From Hyphomicrobium_A sp963745205 (GTDB taxonomy: Bacteria; Pseudomonadota; Alphaproteobacteria; Rhizobiales; Hyphomicrobiaceae): DNA of 64,000 nt. The notes under the pieces were generated by a model. The model saw nothing but the letters and a program-made list of their open reading frames with translations. It had not been told where the DNA came from and searched no databases. A program made the translations under genes and the position numbers. Shown one piece after another: positions 1 through 9,911 of the stretch; the first letter of the stretch is position 1; the number at the start of each line of letters is the position of its first letter. The DNA is taken from the NCBI GenBank assembly GCA_963745205.1, contig CAVUWX010000004.1:62001-126000 (forward strand), read 5' to 3'.

Positions 1-17
1 GCTTGTCGAGTTGGGAT

Positions 18-55
18 CCCCCTCACCCTAACCCTCTCCCCACCGGGGAGAGGGG
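18..55. repeat. REP-like palindromic intergenic repeat
   Basis: A short C-rich lead (CCCTCACCCTAA) is followed by a perfect 10-bp inverted repeat, CCCTCTCCCC at 32-41 and GGGGAGAGGG at 45-54, with a 3-nt loop. This resembles a dispersed intergenic repeat that is common in Hyphomicrobiales genomes. It lies just upstream of the first gene and could also act as a transcript end for a gene left of the window. No second copy was found here. Confidence 0.6.
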
Positions 56-73
56 ATCTGTTGAGCGCGACGC

Positions 74-309
74 ATGACCAGTAAGGCTCTTCCCCCCGAC
101 AAGCTGCGCACCGCGCTCGCGCGCATCGCGGCCTGGCGCGCTGCACCCGGAGAGCCCGTCGCCTGCCCGCTGTGCGAGGCGCCGGGTCTTGAGATCCTCG
201 ACCAATCGGCGCGACCTTATGCCGAGTGGTACGCCTTGAGCTGCGCCGCCTGCGGCCTTAAAGCGACGATCAACGTTCCCCTAGGCCCACCGGTCCCCGG
301 CAGCGACGC

Positions 310-313
<4 letters not shown>
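74..313 (+). CDS. Small zinc-ribbon-like protein, 79 aa
   Basis: Unrecognised small protein. It has two Cys pairs, CPLC near residue 36 and CAAC near residue 57, spaced like a four-Cys zinc ribbon. No signal peptide or membrane segment is visible. Its stop codon overlaps the mtnA start (ATGA at 310-313), so the two are probably translated together. A structural or regulatory role next to thioribose-phosphate salvage is only an inference from this coupling. There is no strong ribosome binding site, so the exact start is uncertain. Confidence 0.6.
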
Positions 314-1407
<1,094 letters not shown>

Positions 1408-1527
1408 CGGTTCTCCCCGCGCTGCCGTAACGCCGGCGTGCATAGGTACACGCACCAGCGGCATATGTTCATGATCCGCAAAAGAACTTGTGGCACATAG
1501 TGCCTACAACCTTTCTTTCGAGCTGGA

Positions 1528-2217
1528 GTGCGGCGCGTCGTGGGGGCGAAAACCAAGGGCGCAAAATTGAAGGAGCGGGACGCGCGCCGCGCGGTCATCA
1601 AGACCGCGCTCGCCATGAGCCGCTCGGGGCTTTCGCCCGGCCGCTCCGGCAACGTCTCCTGCCGCTGGAAGACCGGCATGCTGATCACGCCGACCGGCAT
1701 GGCCTACGACGAGATCGGCGCGCGCGACATCGTCTTCGTCGACGCCAAGGGCGAGGTGCCCGACAAGAAATCGAAGAAGCCCTCGAGCGAGTGGCGCTTC
1801 CATCTCGCCGCCTACCGCGCCCGCCCCGACATGAACGCGGTCGTGCACACGCATTCGCTCAACGCGACCGTGCTCGCGTGCGCGGGCAAGCCGATCCCGG
1901 CGTTCCACTACATGGTGGCGGTGGCCGGCGGCAGCGACATCCCGCTCGTACCCTACGACACCTTCGGCACAAAGGAGCTGGCGCGCCACGTCGCCAAGGG
2001 CCTGCTCCACCGTAACGCCTGCCTGATGGCGAACCACGGCCAGATCGCGATCGGGGTGACGCTCGAGTCCGCGCTCGAATTGGCGCACGAGGTGGAGGTG
2101 CTGGCCACGCAGTATTGCAAGGTGCTCGCGCTCGGCGAGCCCATCATCCTGCCCGCGGACGAGATGGCGCGCGTTTTGAAGCGCTTCAAAAGCTACGGCC
2201 AGCGCGCCCAGGATTGA
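1528..2217 (+). CDS. Class II aldolase/adducin-family protein, candidate 5-methylthioribulose-1-phosphate aldolase
   Basis: A 229-aa class II aldolase of the fuculose-phosphate aldolase type. The zinc-binding pattern is visible: HTHS near residues 110-113 and a later NHG motif (MANHGQIAIG) near residue 172. An SGNVSCR phosphate-binding segment lies near residue 40. The GTG start at 1528 is one of two close options. Its position 120 bp downstream of mtnA suggests it acts on methylthioribulose-1-phosphate. It could be a dehydratase (MtnB, same fold) or an aldolase giving DHAP and a methylthio-aldehyde, as in the Rhodospirillum DHAP shunt. The length and fuculose-aldolase-like look favour the aldolase, but this is inference. 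Confidence 0.75.
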   Translation: MRRVVGAKTKGAKLKERDARRAVIKTALAMSRSGLSPGRSGNVSCRWKTGMLITPTGMAYDEIGARDIVFVDAKGEVPDKKSKKPSSEWRFHLAAYRARPDMNAVVHTHSLNATVLACAGKPIPAFHYMVAVAGGSDIPLVPYDTFGTKELARHVAKGLLHRNACLMANHGQIAIGVTLESALELAHEVEVLATQYCKVLALGEPIILPADEMARVLKRFKSYGQRAQD

Positions 2218-2231
2218 CGCAGCTCAGGGCA

Positions 2232-2510
2232 TCAAAGGCCGGGCAGGTCCTCGAGCGAGTTCTTGCACGTGCGATTCCACTGGTCCTTGGTCATGTGCGT
2301 GCCCTTGTCCCAGATGGCGATGCAGTCGTCCAAGCGCTTCTGCTTGTCGGCCTTGGCCTCGGGAGAATTGGGGTCGGGCTTGTTGGGGTCCGTAGCGGCA
2401 GCTGCCGCCGCCGCGCTTCGCGTGCGAGCCGCAGCCTCGATCGGGGTGAACGCAACGGCGAGCCCCGCAGCGAGAATGATGATGAGGGATACGTTGAAAT
2501 TTCTCGTCAT
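2232..2510 (-). CDS. Small secreted hypothetical protein, 92 aa
   Basis: Unrecognised. An N-terminal signal peptide (hydrophobic residues about 8-22, cleavage near an AARA region) is followed by an Ala-rich then Pro/Asp/Lys-rich stretch and a compact C-terminal part with two Cys residues (DDCIAIW and NRTCKN) that could form a disulfide in the periplasm. It converges on the upstream aldolase gene with a 14-bp gap. The composition matches genuine coding sequence in this genome. No function can be assigned. Confidence 0.7.
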   Translation of the reverse strand: MTRNFNVSLIIILAAGLAVAFTPIEAAARTRSAAAAAAATDPNKPDPNSPEAKADKQKRLDDCIAIWDKGTHMTKDQWNRTCKNSLEDLPGL

Positions 2511-2688
2511 GACCCGTCGCCCTTTAGCATGCTGCGTGCTCCTGCATCACGGTCGCTTGCATGATCGTTACCATATGGGTCTCGGCCGCGGCCGATCAAG
2601 GTACGTAAACCGTGCCGGGAAATGCCGATGGAACGGGGCTTAGCGTAGAGCTACATTTGTTTTGTCCTTAGACAGTTATCTCCCTGGG

Positions 2689-3441
2689 ATGCTCATGCCG
2701 AGCCCGCCTGTTGCCCGTCCGATGGCCCTTCGCGCCATAGCTGCCGCTGCTGCGATGATGCTCGCTGCGGGGCCGCTCGGCGCCCAGTCCTATCTGCAGT
2801 CGGGCGACGCGGCTAATTCCTCGTATTTCGGCACCGATAGTGCAGGTACGCGGCAACTCAAACGCAGCGACACCAAGGATTACGATGTCGAGGTCTGGGA
2901 CCTGTCCACCAAGAAGATCCTGAGCTCCATCACCGGGCTCTCCGGCGTCGTCAATGTCGCCAACATCAGCCCCGACGGCAGCAAAGTCGTCACCGCCGAG
3001 CGCACCGGCATCGTCGGCGTATGGGACGCCGCGACCGGCAAGCAGATCAGGCTCCTGCGTGGGCACGAGGATCAGATTCACGACGCCCGCTTCAGCCCCG
3101 ACGGCGCGATGATCGTGAGCGGTGCGCGCGACGGCACGGCACGCACGTGGGACACCGAGACCGGAGCTCAGATCGCAAATCACCAGCAGAAGGGCGGGCA
3201 TTACGTCGACACCATATCGTTCAGTCCGGACGGACGCTGGGTGCTCTCCGGCGGCAGCGGCTGGGCCGAGGTCTGGAACGCAAGGTCGGGGAAGGTTCAG
3301 GCCTCGATCTTCGTCGGGCCGGAGGGCGCCGATGCCTTCGATACGTTCTCCCGCTTCAGCAGGGACGGCAAGTCGATCATCGTCAGCGATTCCGAGGGTG
3401 CACCCGCGAAGATGCTCCCGATCGAGCTGCCGGCGGAGTAG
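2689..3441 (+). CDS. Exported WD40-repeat protein
   Basis: About 250 aa with a signal peptide (hydrophobic Ala-rich core, likely cleavage after GPLGA) and at least four WD40-type blades. The recurring unit is visible as ISPDGSKV, FSPDGAMI and FSPDGRWV, followed by VGVWD, ARTWD and AEVWN. That is fewer blades than a closed seven-blade propeller, so it may be partial or need another chain. The ATG at 2689 is preferred over an upstream TTG at 2662; ATG 2722 is also possible. It converges on ychF with only 5 bp between stops. WD40 proteins are scaffolds; the partner is unknown. Confidence 0.75.
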   Translation: MLMPSPPVARPMALRAIAAAAAMMLAAGPLGAQSYLQSGDAANSSYFGTDSAGTRQLKRSDTKDYDVEVWDLSTKKILSSITGLSGVVNVANISPDGSKVVTAERTGIVGVWDAATGKQIRLLRGHEDQIHDARFSPDGAMIVSGARDGTARTWDTETGAQIANHQQKGGHYVDTISFSPDGRWVLSGGSGWAEVWNARSGKVQASIFVGPEGADAFDTFSRFSRDGKSIIVSDSEGAPAKMLPIELPAE

Positions 3442-3446
3442 CGCGC

Positions 3447-4547
3447 TTAATTCGCGAAGCGGAAGTGCATCACGTCGCCGTCCTTGACGACGTACTCCTT
3501 GCCCTCGAGCCGCATCCGGCCGGCATCCTTCGCGCCCGTCTCGCCGTTGAGAGCGATGTAGTCGTCGTACGCGATCGTCTCGGCGCGGATGAAACCCTTC
3601 TCGAAGTCGGTGTGGATGACGCCTGCGGCCTGCGGCGCCTTGGTGCCGCGCGTGATGGTCCAGGCGCGCGCCTCCTTGGGGCCGACCGTGAAGTAGGTCA
3701 CGAGGTGCAGGAGCTTGTAGCCCTCGCGGATCAGGCGATTGAGCCCCGGCTCCTCGAGGCCGAGCTCTTTGAGGAACATGTCGCGGTCCTCCGGCGGCAG
3801 CCCCGCGAACTCCGCCTCGATCTTGGCCGAGATGACGACGCAGCCGGCGCCCTCGGCTTTGGCCTTCTCTTCCACCGCCTTGGACAGCGCGTTGCCGGCA
3901 GCGGCCGAATTTTCATCGACGTTGCAGACGTAGAGCACGGGCTTGGCGGTCAAGAGCTGCAGCCCGGCGAAGACCGCGGCCTCCTCGTGCGTGATCTGCG
4001 CCAGCCGCGCCGGCTTGCCCTCGCGCAACAAGGGGAGCGCCTTGTCGATCACGGTGAGCTGGGCCTTCGCCTCCTTGTCAGAGCCTGTCTTGGCCTTCTT
4101 CTCGGTGGCCGTGCGGCGCTTCTCGAGGCTTTCGAGGTCGGCGAGCATCAGCTCGGTCTCGACCGTCTCGGCGTCGGCTATTGGGTCGATGCGATTCTCC
4201 ACGTGCGTGACGTCGTCGTCCTCAAAGCAGCGCAGGACGTAGGCGACGGCGTCGACCTCGCGGATATGGCCGAGGAACTGGTTGCCGAGGCCCTCGCCTT
4301 TGGACGCGCCTTTGACGAGGCCGGCGATGTCGACGAACGTCAGCCGGGTCGGGATGATCTGCGCCGACTTGGCGATCGCCGCGAGCTTGTCCAGCCGCTC
4401 GTCCGGCACGCCCACCTCGCCGACGTTAGGCTCGATGGTGCAGAACGGATAGTTGGCGGCCTCCGCCGCGGCGGTCTGCGTCAGCGCATTAAAGAGTGTC
4501 GACTTGCCGACGTTCGGCAAGCCCACGATGCCGCATTTGAAGCCCAT
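3447..4547 (-). CDS. ychF: Obg-like GTPase/ATPase YchF
   Basis: A 366-aa cytosolic P-loop NTPase of the OBG family that binds ribosomes and is known to hydrolyse ATP. G1 motif GLPNVGKST at residues 8-16 and G3 DIAGLVKGASKGEGLG near residue 74 are clear. A coiled-coil insertion follows the G domain, and the C-terminal TGS domain ends in the conserved KDGDVMHFRFAN. Full length for the family. It is the last gene of the conserved rplY-pth-ychF cluster, here separated from pth by an ABC exporter pair. Confidence 0.96.
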   Translation of the reverse strand: MGFKCGIVGLPNVGKSTLFNALTQTAAAEAANYPFCTIEPNVGEVGVPDERLDKLAAIAKSAQIIPTRLTFVDIAGLVKGASKGEGLGNQFLGHIREVDAVAYVLRCFEDDDVTHVENRIDPIADAETVETELMLADLESLEKRRTATEKKAKTGSDKEAKAQLTVIDKALPLLREGKPARLAQITHEEAAVFAGLQLLTAKPVLYVCNVDENSAAAGNALSKAVEEKAKAEGAGCVVISAKIEAEFAGLPPEDRDMFLKELGLEEPGLNRLIREGYKLLHLVTYFTVGPKEARAWTITRGTKAPQAAGVIHTDFEKGFIRAETIAYDDYIALNGETGAKDAGRMRLEGKEYVVKDGDVMHFRFAN

Positions 4548-4691
4548 GTCGCCGTCGCTTTGCTGGAGGGGTTGGCGGGGATTGGACGGCGCTGGCGCGC
4601 GCCGGCTGCGCCCGTGGCTTAAGCGGTTCGACGCCGCTTGTGAAGCCCGGCGTTGCCGCAGGGCTGGAAGGGTCTCAGCGAGCGCGCGCGG

Positions 4692-5453
4692 CTAGGCTTT
4701 GAGCCGGTAGCCGGTGGTGAAGATCCACCAGACCACGGCGAGGCAGGCGCCGAGGAAGGCGAGCGTCATTGCCAGGCTGACCATCACGTTGACGTCCGAG
4801 ATCTCATAGAAGCTCCAGCGGAAACCGCTGATCAGGTACACGACGGGATTGAACAGCGTGACCGTCTGCCAGAACGGCGGCAGCATCTTCACCGAGTAGA
4901 ACGTGCCGCCGAGGAAGGTCAGCGGCGTGATGATGAGCAGTGGAATCACCTGCAGCTTTTCAAAGCCGTCGGCCCAGATGCCGATGATGAACCCGAACAT
5001 GCTGAAGGTGAGCGCGGTGAGCACCAGGAACGTCAGCATCAGCACGGGGTGCGCGATGTGGAGGGGCACGAACAGCGCCGCCGTCGCCAAAATGATGAGG
5101 CCGAGGATGATCGATTTCGAAGCCGCGGCGCCGACGTAGCCGAGCACGATCTCGAATGGCGAGATGGGCGCGGATAAGAGCTCGTAGATGGTGCCGGTGA
5201 AGCGCGGGAAGTAGATGCCAAACGCGGCGTTGGTGAGGCTCTGCGTCAAGATCTGCAGCATGATGAGCCCGGGCACGATGAAGGCCCCGTAGCTCACGCC
5301 GTCGATTTGCGAGATGCGCGAGCCGACGGCGGCGCCGAACACGATAAAGTAGAGCGAGGTCGAGAGCACGGGCGACACTATGCTCTGCATCAGCGTGCGC
5401 CAGGTGCGCGCCATCTCGAAATTGTAGATCGCCCGGACCGCGTAAAAGTTCAT
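4692..5453 (-). CDS. ABC-2 type exporter permease
   Basis: A 253-aa integral membrane permease of the ABC-2 family (YadH/DrrB-like) with about six hydrophobic segments, including the family-typical block around LTFLGGTFYSVKMLPPFWQ. The start codon lies inside the stop of the ATPase gene (ATGA overlap at 5450-5453), so the two are translationally coupled. The substrate is unknown; relatives export drugs, lipids or polysaccharide. A longer upstream reading frame is out of context because it runs antisense-like through the ATPase gene. Confidence 0.9.
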   Translation of the reverse strand: MNFYAVRAIYNFEMARTWRTLMQSIVSPVLSTSLYFIVFGAAVGSRISQIDGVSYGAFIVPGLIMLQILTQSLTNAAFGIYFPRFTGTIYELLSAPISPFEIVLGYVGAAASKSIILGLIILATAALFVPLHIAHPVLMLTFLVLTALTFSMFGFIIGIWADGFEKLQVIPLLIITPLTFLGGTFYSVKMLPPFWQTVTLFNPVVYLISGFRWSFYEISDVNVMVSLAMTLAFLGACLAVVWWIFTTGYRLKA

Positions 5454-6376
5454 TTGGCGCTTCTCACCAGGTTGACGAAGATGTCCTCGAGCGAGCTTTG
5501 CGTGGTGCGCAGATCGGCAAAGCCGATCCCCGCGGTGCGCATGTCGTTCAGCAGCGACGTGATGCCGGTGCGCTCGGCGTGCGTGTCGTAGGTGAAGGTG
5601 AGCTTGCGGCCGTCGGCCGACAGCTCGAGCGCGTGGCCGTTGAGCTCGACGGGGATCGCGCCGAGCGGGCTCTGCAATTGCAGCACGAGCTGCTTCTTGC
5701 CGAGCTTCTGCATCAGCTCTTTCTTGTTCTCGACGAGGATCAGCTCGCCGTTGGCGATGACGCCGACGCGGTCGGCCATCTCCTCGGCCTCGTCGATGTA
5801 GTGCGTCGTCAGGATGATGGTCACGCCGGAATCGCGCAACGCGCGCACGACCTTCCACATCTCCTTACGCAGCTCCACGTCGACGCCCGCCGTCGGCTCG
5901 TCGAGGAACAGGATCTGCGGCTCGTGCGCGAGCGCCTTCGCGATCAGGAGGCGGCGCTTCATGCCGCCCGAGAGCGTCATGATGCGGTTGTCCTTCTTGT
6001 CCCACAGCGAGAGCTGCTTCAGGACCTTCTCCACGTAGGCCGGATCGGCCGGCTTGCCGAACAACCCGCGGCTGAAGTTCACCGTGTTCCAGACCGACTC
6101 GAACATGTCGGCCGTCAGCTCCTGCGGCACCAGCCCGATGATCGCGCGCACCTTGCGGTAGGCCGCCTTGATGTCGAGGCCCGCGACGGTGACGGTGCCC
6201 CCGCTCGCATTGACGATGCCGCAGATGATGCTGATGAGCGTCGTCTTGCCGGCGCCGTTGGGGCCGAGCAGCGCGAAGATCTCGCCCTGACGGATGTCGA
6301 GGTTGATGTCGCGCAGCGCCTTGAAGCCCGAGGCGTAGGTCTTGGAGAGGTGCGAGACGGAGATGATGGGTGCCAT
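5450..6376 (-). CDS. ABC-2 type exporter ATP-binding protein
   Basis: A 308-aa ATPase subunit for the downstream permease. Walker A is GPNGAGKTT, the signature is LSGGMKRRL, Walker B is ILFLDEPTAGVD and the switch His is in LTTHYID, all intact. The C-terminal region after the H-loop resembles the YadG/DrrA type. The start MAPIISVSHLSKTY at 6376 is preferred to an upstream ATG at 6436, because the ABC domain begins immediately after it. It is probably co-transcribed with pth upstream (29-bp gap). Confidence 0.92.
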   Translation of the reverse strand: MAPIISVSHLSKTYASGFKALRDINLDIRQGEIFALLGPNGAGKTTLISIICGIVNASGGTVTVAGLDIKAAYRKVRAIIGLVPQELTADMFESVWNTVNFSRGLFGKPADPAYVEKVLKQLSLWDKKDNRIMTLSGGMKRRLLIAKALAHEPQILFLDEPTAGVDVELRKEMWKVVRALRDSGVTIILTTHYIDEAEEMADRVGVIANGELILVENKKELMQKLGKKQLVLQLQSPLGAIPVELNGHALELSADGRKLTFTYDTHAERTGITSLLNDMRTAGIGFADLRTTQSSLEDIFVNLVRSAK

Positions 6377-6405
6377 GCTGCCTCGAGGCTCGGTCTCTTC
6401 CGTGG

Positions 6406-7128
6406 CTACTCTTTGGATATGCGCCCGCTGAGCCACTTCTTCAGGTTTTCTGCGAGCGCGCTCGCGCGCTTTGTCGCGCGTTCGCCCGCAGGGTGTGGTT
6501 TGGGCGCGGCGCGCTCCTTGCTGGCTGCCGCGGATGATGACGTTTCAGGCTTGCCCTCGTTCCCGCGCTCGATCCTGGCGACGTGCGACAGAAAGCGAGC
6601 GCTGTCGCCTTGCGCGAGATAGCGCGCAGATTCGGCCATCGCCTCGAGCAGCGGCTCGAGCCACTGGTACTCGGCCTTGGCGAAATCGTGCAGCACGTAG
6701 TGCGGCACGACCTCCTTGACGCCGGGATGGCCGACGCCGATGCGCACGCGGTTGTAGTCGTTACCGATGTGGGCGGTGATCGAGCGCAGGCCGTTGTGGC
6801 CGGCATTACCGCCGCCGGCCTTCACCTTGACCTTGCCCGGAGCGAGATCGATCTCGTCATGGAAGACGTAGACGTCGCTGACGGGGATCTTCAGGAAGCG
6901 CTGCGCCTCCCCGACCGAGCGGCCGCTCTCGTTCATGTAGGTGGTGGGCTTCAGGAGCACGACGCGCTCTCCCCCGAGGCTCAGCTCCGCCGTCTCGCCC
7001 TGGAAGCGGCGGCGCCACGGGCCCGCGTCGTGGGCCTGAGCGATGCGGTCGAGCGCCATGACGCCCACGTTATGGCGATGGCGCGCGTATTTCTCGCCCG
7101 GGTTTCCCAGTCCGACGAAGAGTTTCAT
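6406..7128 (-). CDS. pth: Peptidyl-tRNA hydrolase
   Basis: Releases peptides from prematurely dissociated peptidyl-tRNA, recycling tRNA in the cytosol. The N-terminus MKLFVGLGNPGEKYARHRHN carries the conserved Asn and catalytic His; KPTTYMNESG, FHDEIDL (Asp) and GGGNAGHNGLRS follow. At 240 aa it is about 45 residues longer than the usual Pth because of a charged Ala/Lys/Arg-rich C-terminal tail ending in KKWLSGRISKE. The start is set at 7128, where the conserved MKLFVG begins. It is 66 bp downstream of rplY, a classical pairing. Confidence 0.95.
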   Translation of the reverse strand: MKLFVGLGNPGEKYARHRHNVGVMALDRIAQAHDAGPWRRRFQGETAELSLGGERVVLLKPTTYMNESGRSVGEAQRFLKIPVSDVYVFHDEIDLAPGKVKVKAGGGNAGHNGLRSITAHIGNDYNRVRIGVGHPGVKEVVPHYVLHDFAKAEYQWLEPLLEAMAESARYLAQGDSARFLSHVARIERGNEGKPETSSSAAASKERAAPKPHPAGERATKRASALAENLKKWLSGRISKE

Positions 7129-7194
7129 GGGGAAGCCCCCGCGCAAGACGCGCAGGCGCGCTCGAAGTTAGCGAGCGCGCCCGCGGGTAGCGGA

Positions 7195-7977
7195 TTACTT
7201 CTTCTTGTCGCCGCCCTTGGCGTCGCCGCCTTTGGCCGCAGGGGCGGCGCCCTTGGCCGCAGGTGCCGCGCCGCCCTTGGCGCCCGGAGCGGCACCCTTG
7301 GCGCCGGCTACTGCCGCGCCTTCGGCGCCAGCCGCCGGAGCGGCTGCCGCGGCTGCGGCGGCGGCCTCCTCCGTCGCTGCCGCCGTGGCGACGACTTCCT
7401 CTTCCTGCTTGGAAGCGCCGGCGATGGTGGCAATCGTAAAGTCGCGGCCCTTGATGGTCGGCTCGACGCCTTCGGGCAGCTTCACCGCGGATATGTGCAC
7501 CGAGCGGCCGATGTCGAGACCGGTGAGATCGACCTCGAAGAAGGACGGGATCTTGTCGTAGGGGCAGGTGACCTCGATCTCATGGCGCACGATGTTCAAC
7601 ACGCCGCCGCGCTTGAGGCCGGGCGACAGCGCCTCGTTGATGAAGCGCACGGCCACCTCGACCCGGATGCGGCCGTCCTTGCCGATGCGCATGAAGTCGA
7701 CGTGGATGGGCAGGTCCTTGACGGGATCGACCTGCAGCTCGCGGGGAAGCACGCGGTTCTTCTTGCCGTCGACTTCGACCTCGAACACGGTGGAGGTGAA
7801 GTGGCCCTTGATGACCTGCTTCCACAGCTCACTGTAGTCGAGCGCGATCATCTCGGGCGGCTTGCCGTCGCCATAGATGACGCCTGGAACCTTGCCTTCA
7901 CGACGAGCTTGGCGTGAGGCCCCCTTGCCTGCACGTGGGCGCGCCGTGGCTTTGAGCTCGCCTAGCTGCTGAGCCAT
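7195..7977 (-). CDS. rplY: Large ribosomal subunit protein bL25 (CTC family)
   Basis: A 5S rRNA-binding protein of the 50S subunit. The N-terminal L25 domain (about residues 5-95) begins with LKATARPRAGKGASRQARREG, followed by the TL5/CTC C-terminal beta domain (about 100-190). It then has a long low-complexity Ala/Gly/Lys tail of about 70 residues (AAPAAKGG-type repeats), typical in length variation for alphaproteobacteria. The ATG at 7977 is chosen because it precedes the conserved domain. It heads the rplY-pth segment on the minus strand. Confidence 0.95.
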   Translation of the reverse strand: MAQQLGELKATARPRAGKGASRQARREGKVPGVIYGDGKPPEMIALDYSELWKQVIKGHFTSTVFEVEVDGKKNRVLPRELQVDPVKDLPIHVDFMRIGKDGRIRVEVAVRFINEALSPGLKRGGVLNIVRHEIEVTCPYDKIPSFFEVDLTGLDIGRSVHISAVKLPEGVEPTIKGRDFTIATIAGASKQEEEVVATAAATEEAAAAAAAAAPAAGAEGAAVAGAKGAAPGAKGGAAPAAKGAAPAAKGGDAKGGDKKK

Positions 7978-8160
7978 GGCATTGATCTCCAACAAAAAAA
8001 GGGGCCGGTGCGGCCCAATGGCCCGCGCGGCCTCCAAGGGTGCCGAGCGGTGTCTCATAGTGCTGAGATGGCGCGGGTTATAGCGGCGGATCAGAGGCTT
8101 GGCAATCGTCGGCAAGCGGCTGCCAAGGGAGCGCCTCGGCTTGCGGCGTCTCGAAAATTG

Positions 8161-8172
8161 GACACTAGTGTC
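8161..8172. repeat. Perfect 12-bp palindrome GACACTAGTGTC
   Basis: A perfect palindrome 49 bp upstream of the zur-like start codon, in the divergent gap between rplY and zur. The same CTAGTGT core recurs in the paired palindromes at 11393-11557. It may be an operator for the divergent promoters or a remnant of the same repeat family. It does not match the AT-rich Zur box consensus. Confidence 0.55.
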
Positions 8173-8221
8173 GCAAAGCAGCGCTGCGGCGGCTGCGGCC
8201 TCGGACATTGAGCGGCTTTAC

Positions 8222-8626
8222 ATGGTTCGCAAAGGCACCAAGCGGCGCCCGGCGCCCGAGCAGGACAAGATGATCGTCGAGGCGTTGCGCGGAGTCGGAC
8301 GTCCCATCGGCGCCTATGAGCTCATCGATCGGCTGCGCGACAAGGCGACGCTTGCGCCGCAGACCGTCTATCGCTCGCTCGACCGGCTGATCGCGGACGG
8401 CCAGGCGCACCGGCTGGAATCGCTCAACGCCTTCGTCGCCTGCCGCCATCCGAGCCACGCGGGCGCCGCCGTGTTCGCAATTTGCGAGGACTGCGGCACC
8501 GTCACCGAATTCGACGAGCCGCAGGCGGTCGAGCGGCTGCTCGCCTGGGGGAAGAAGGCGAAGTTTGCGGTCGAGCACATGACGCTCGAGCTCCGCGGCC
8601 GCTGCCGGGCCTGCACGGCGCAGTAG
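8222..8626 (+). CDS. zur: Fur-family metalloregulator, Zur-like
   Basis: A 134-aa Fur-family repressor. It has a winged-helix N-terminus (QTVYRSLDRLIADGQAHRLESLNAFV) and a C-terminal metal-binding domain with the structural zinc pairs Cys88/Cys91 (ICEDCG) and Cys128/Cys131 (GRCRAC). The C-terminal HMTLELRGRCRAC layout is typical of Zur rather than Fur. The ATG at 8222 is the conserved start; a GTG at 8168 would add 18 residues. A cation efflux gene follows 59 bp downstream, suggesting zinc-responsive control of the cassette. Zur usually represses uptake, so regulating an exporter would be unusual. Confidence 0.85.
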   Translation: MVRKGTKRRPAPEQDKMIVEALRGVGRPIGAYELIDRLRDKATLAPQTVYRSLDRLIADGQAHRLESLNAFVACRHPSHAGAAVFAICEDCGTVTEFDEPQAVERLLAWGKKAKFAVEHMTLELRGRCRACTAQ

Positions 8627-8685
8627 CGGCGCGGCGCGTCCGGCCTGGCGTGTGGTGATCCTGGGTGAGATAGGAAGGACTGCAG

Positions 8686-9621
8686 ATGCATACTCAATCC
8701 GTGGAACCCTGGACGCACGCTCATCACTTTCTCGGCGAGAAGCACGATCAAAATGAACGGCGCACATGGTCTGTTGTCGGCCTCACGGCCGTAATGATGG
8801 TCGTGGAAATCGTCGGCGGCACGATCTACGGCTCGATGGCTGTCGTCGCCGACGGTTGGCATATGTCAACGCATGCCGCAGCGCTGGGAATCGCAGCGCT
8901 GGCCTATCGCTTCGCGCGCAGTCATGTGCATGATCCACGCTTTGCATTCGGGACGGGCAAGCTGGGCGAGCTCGCCGGCTTCTCCAGTGCGATGATCCTC
9001 GCGCTGATTGCGCTGCTAATCGGCTACCAGTCGGTCAACCGCTTGCTGAACCCTATGGCCATCAGTTTCGACCAGGCACTGCTGATTGCTGTAGTCGGCC
9101 TCGGGGTCAACTTGCTGAGCGCCTGGGTTCTGGGTGATGAGCACGATCACAATGATCATCAACATGGTGACGATCGCGCCCACCATGGTCGCGCGCACGA
9201 TCACAACTTGCGTGCCGCCTATGTCCATGTTCTCGCCGACGCCACGACGTCTGTCCTTGCCATCGTGGCCTTGCTGGCCGGCCGCTTCTACGGATGGGTA
9301 TGGATGGACCCGCTTACGGGCATCGTCGGAGCCTGCGTCATCGCGGTTTGGTCGTGGGGGCTCATTCGCTCGTCAGGCACGGTGCTACTTGACACGGTTC
9401 CTGATGCTCGCCTTGCGAATTTGGTGCGCGGGCGGATCGAGAACGGCAGCGATCGCGTGGCAGACCTGCATGTATGGCGCGTCGGCCCTGGTCATATCGC
9501 GGTGATTGCCGCCGTAGTCAGTGATGAGCCGCAACCGCCCCCAGCCTATAAGGCTCGGCTTGATGGGCTTGCGGGTCTCTCCCATGTGACCATCGAAGTG
9601 CATCGCTGTCAGCATGCGTGA
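8686..9621 (+). CDS. dmeF: Cation diffusion facilitator, DmeF-like
   Basis: A 311-aa inner-membrane divalent metal exporter with about six transmembrane segments. The TM2 metal site reads ADGWHMSTH (Asp56, His59) and TM5 reads YVHVLADATTS (His181, Asp185). A His/Asp-rich cytoplasmic loop lies at residues 151-173 and the N-terminus is also His-containing (WTHAHHF), both typical of DmeF transporters for Co, Ni and Zn. A good ribosome binding site (GGAAGGA) precedes the ATG. Known rhizobial dmeF genes are paired with an RcnR-type regulator; here a Zur-like gene lies upstream instead. Confidence 0.88.
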   Translation: MHTQSVEPWTHAHHFLGEKHDQNERRTWSVVGLTAVMMVVEIVGGTIYGSMAVVADGWHMSTHAAALGIAALAYRFARSHVHDPRFAFGTGKLGELAGFSSAMILALIALLIGYQSVNRLLNPMAISFDQALLIAVVGLGVNLLSAWVLGDEHDHNDHQHGDDRAHHGRAHDHNLRAAYVHVLADATTSVLAIVALLAGRFYGWVWMDPLTGIVGACVIAVWSWGLIRSSGTVLLDTVPDARLANLVRGRIENGSDRVADLHVWRVGPGHIAVIAAVVSDEPQPPPAYKARLDGLAGLSHVTIEVHRCQHA

Positions 9622-9911
9622 GCGAAGCTGATCGAGGTGGTTCGGAATTCGTGAGGTTCGACGGGAGTTGCCGTCGCGGCGACGCATGCCGGTACCACTC
9701 TCGCAGCGCGCTTGCCGATTGCGGCACGACGTCGTCTCCGCCAGTGCCGGCCGTGGCCGCATCACGAGCACGGATATTCCCAAATGAGCGCTCAGCGCGC
9801 CTGAAAGCTTGCCCACAACGACCACCAACTTTCGAATGGTTAATGAGCGCAAAGGTGGATATTATCCCGCCCTCACAACGCTGCATTGCTTGATGAGCAG
9901 GGAGGCCATCC

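Noticed and set aside
3021..4622. Long plus-strand reading frame of 533 codons over ychF
   Set aside because: It is antisense to a clear YchF gene and reads as charged low-complexity text, a usual effect of high GC at third positions.
9622..9911. Gene between dmeF and the His-rich protein
   Set aside because: Frames in both directions are Arg/Ser-rich shadows without ribosome binding sites.
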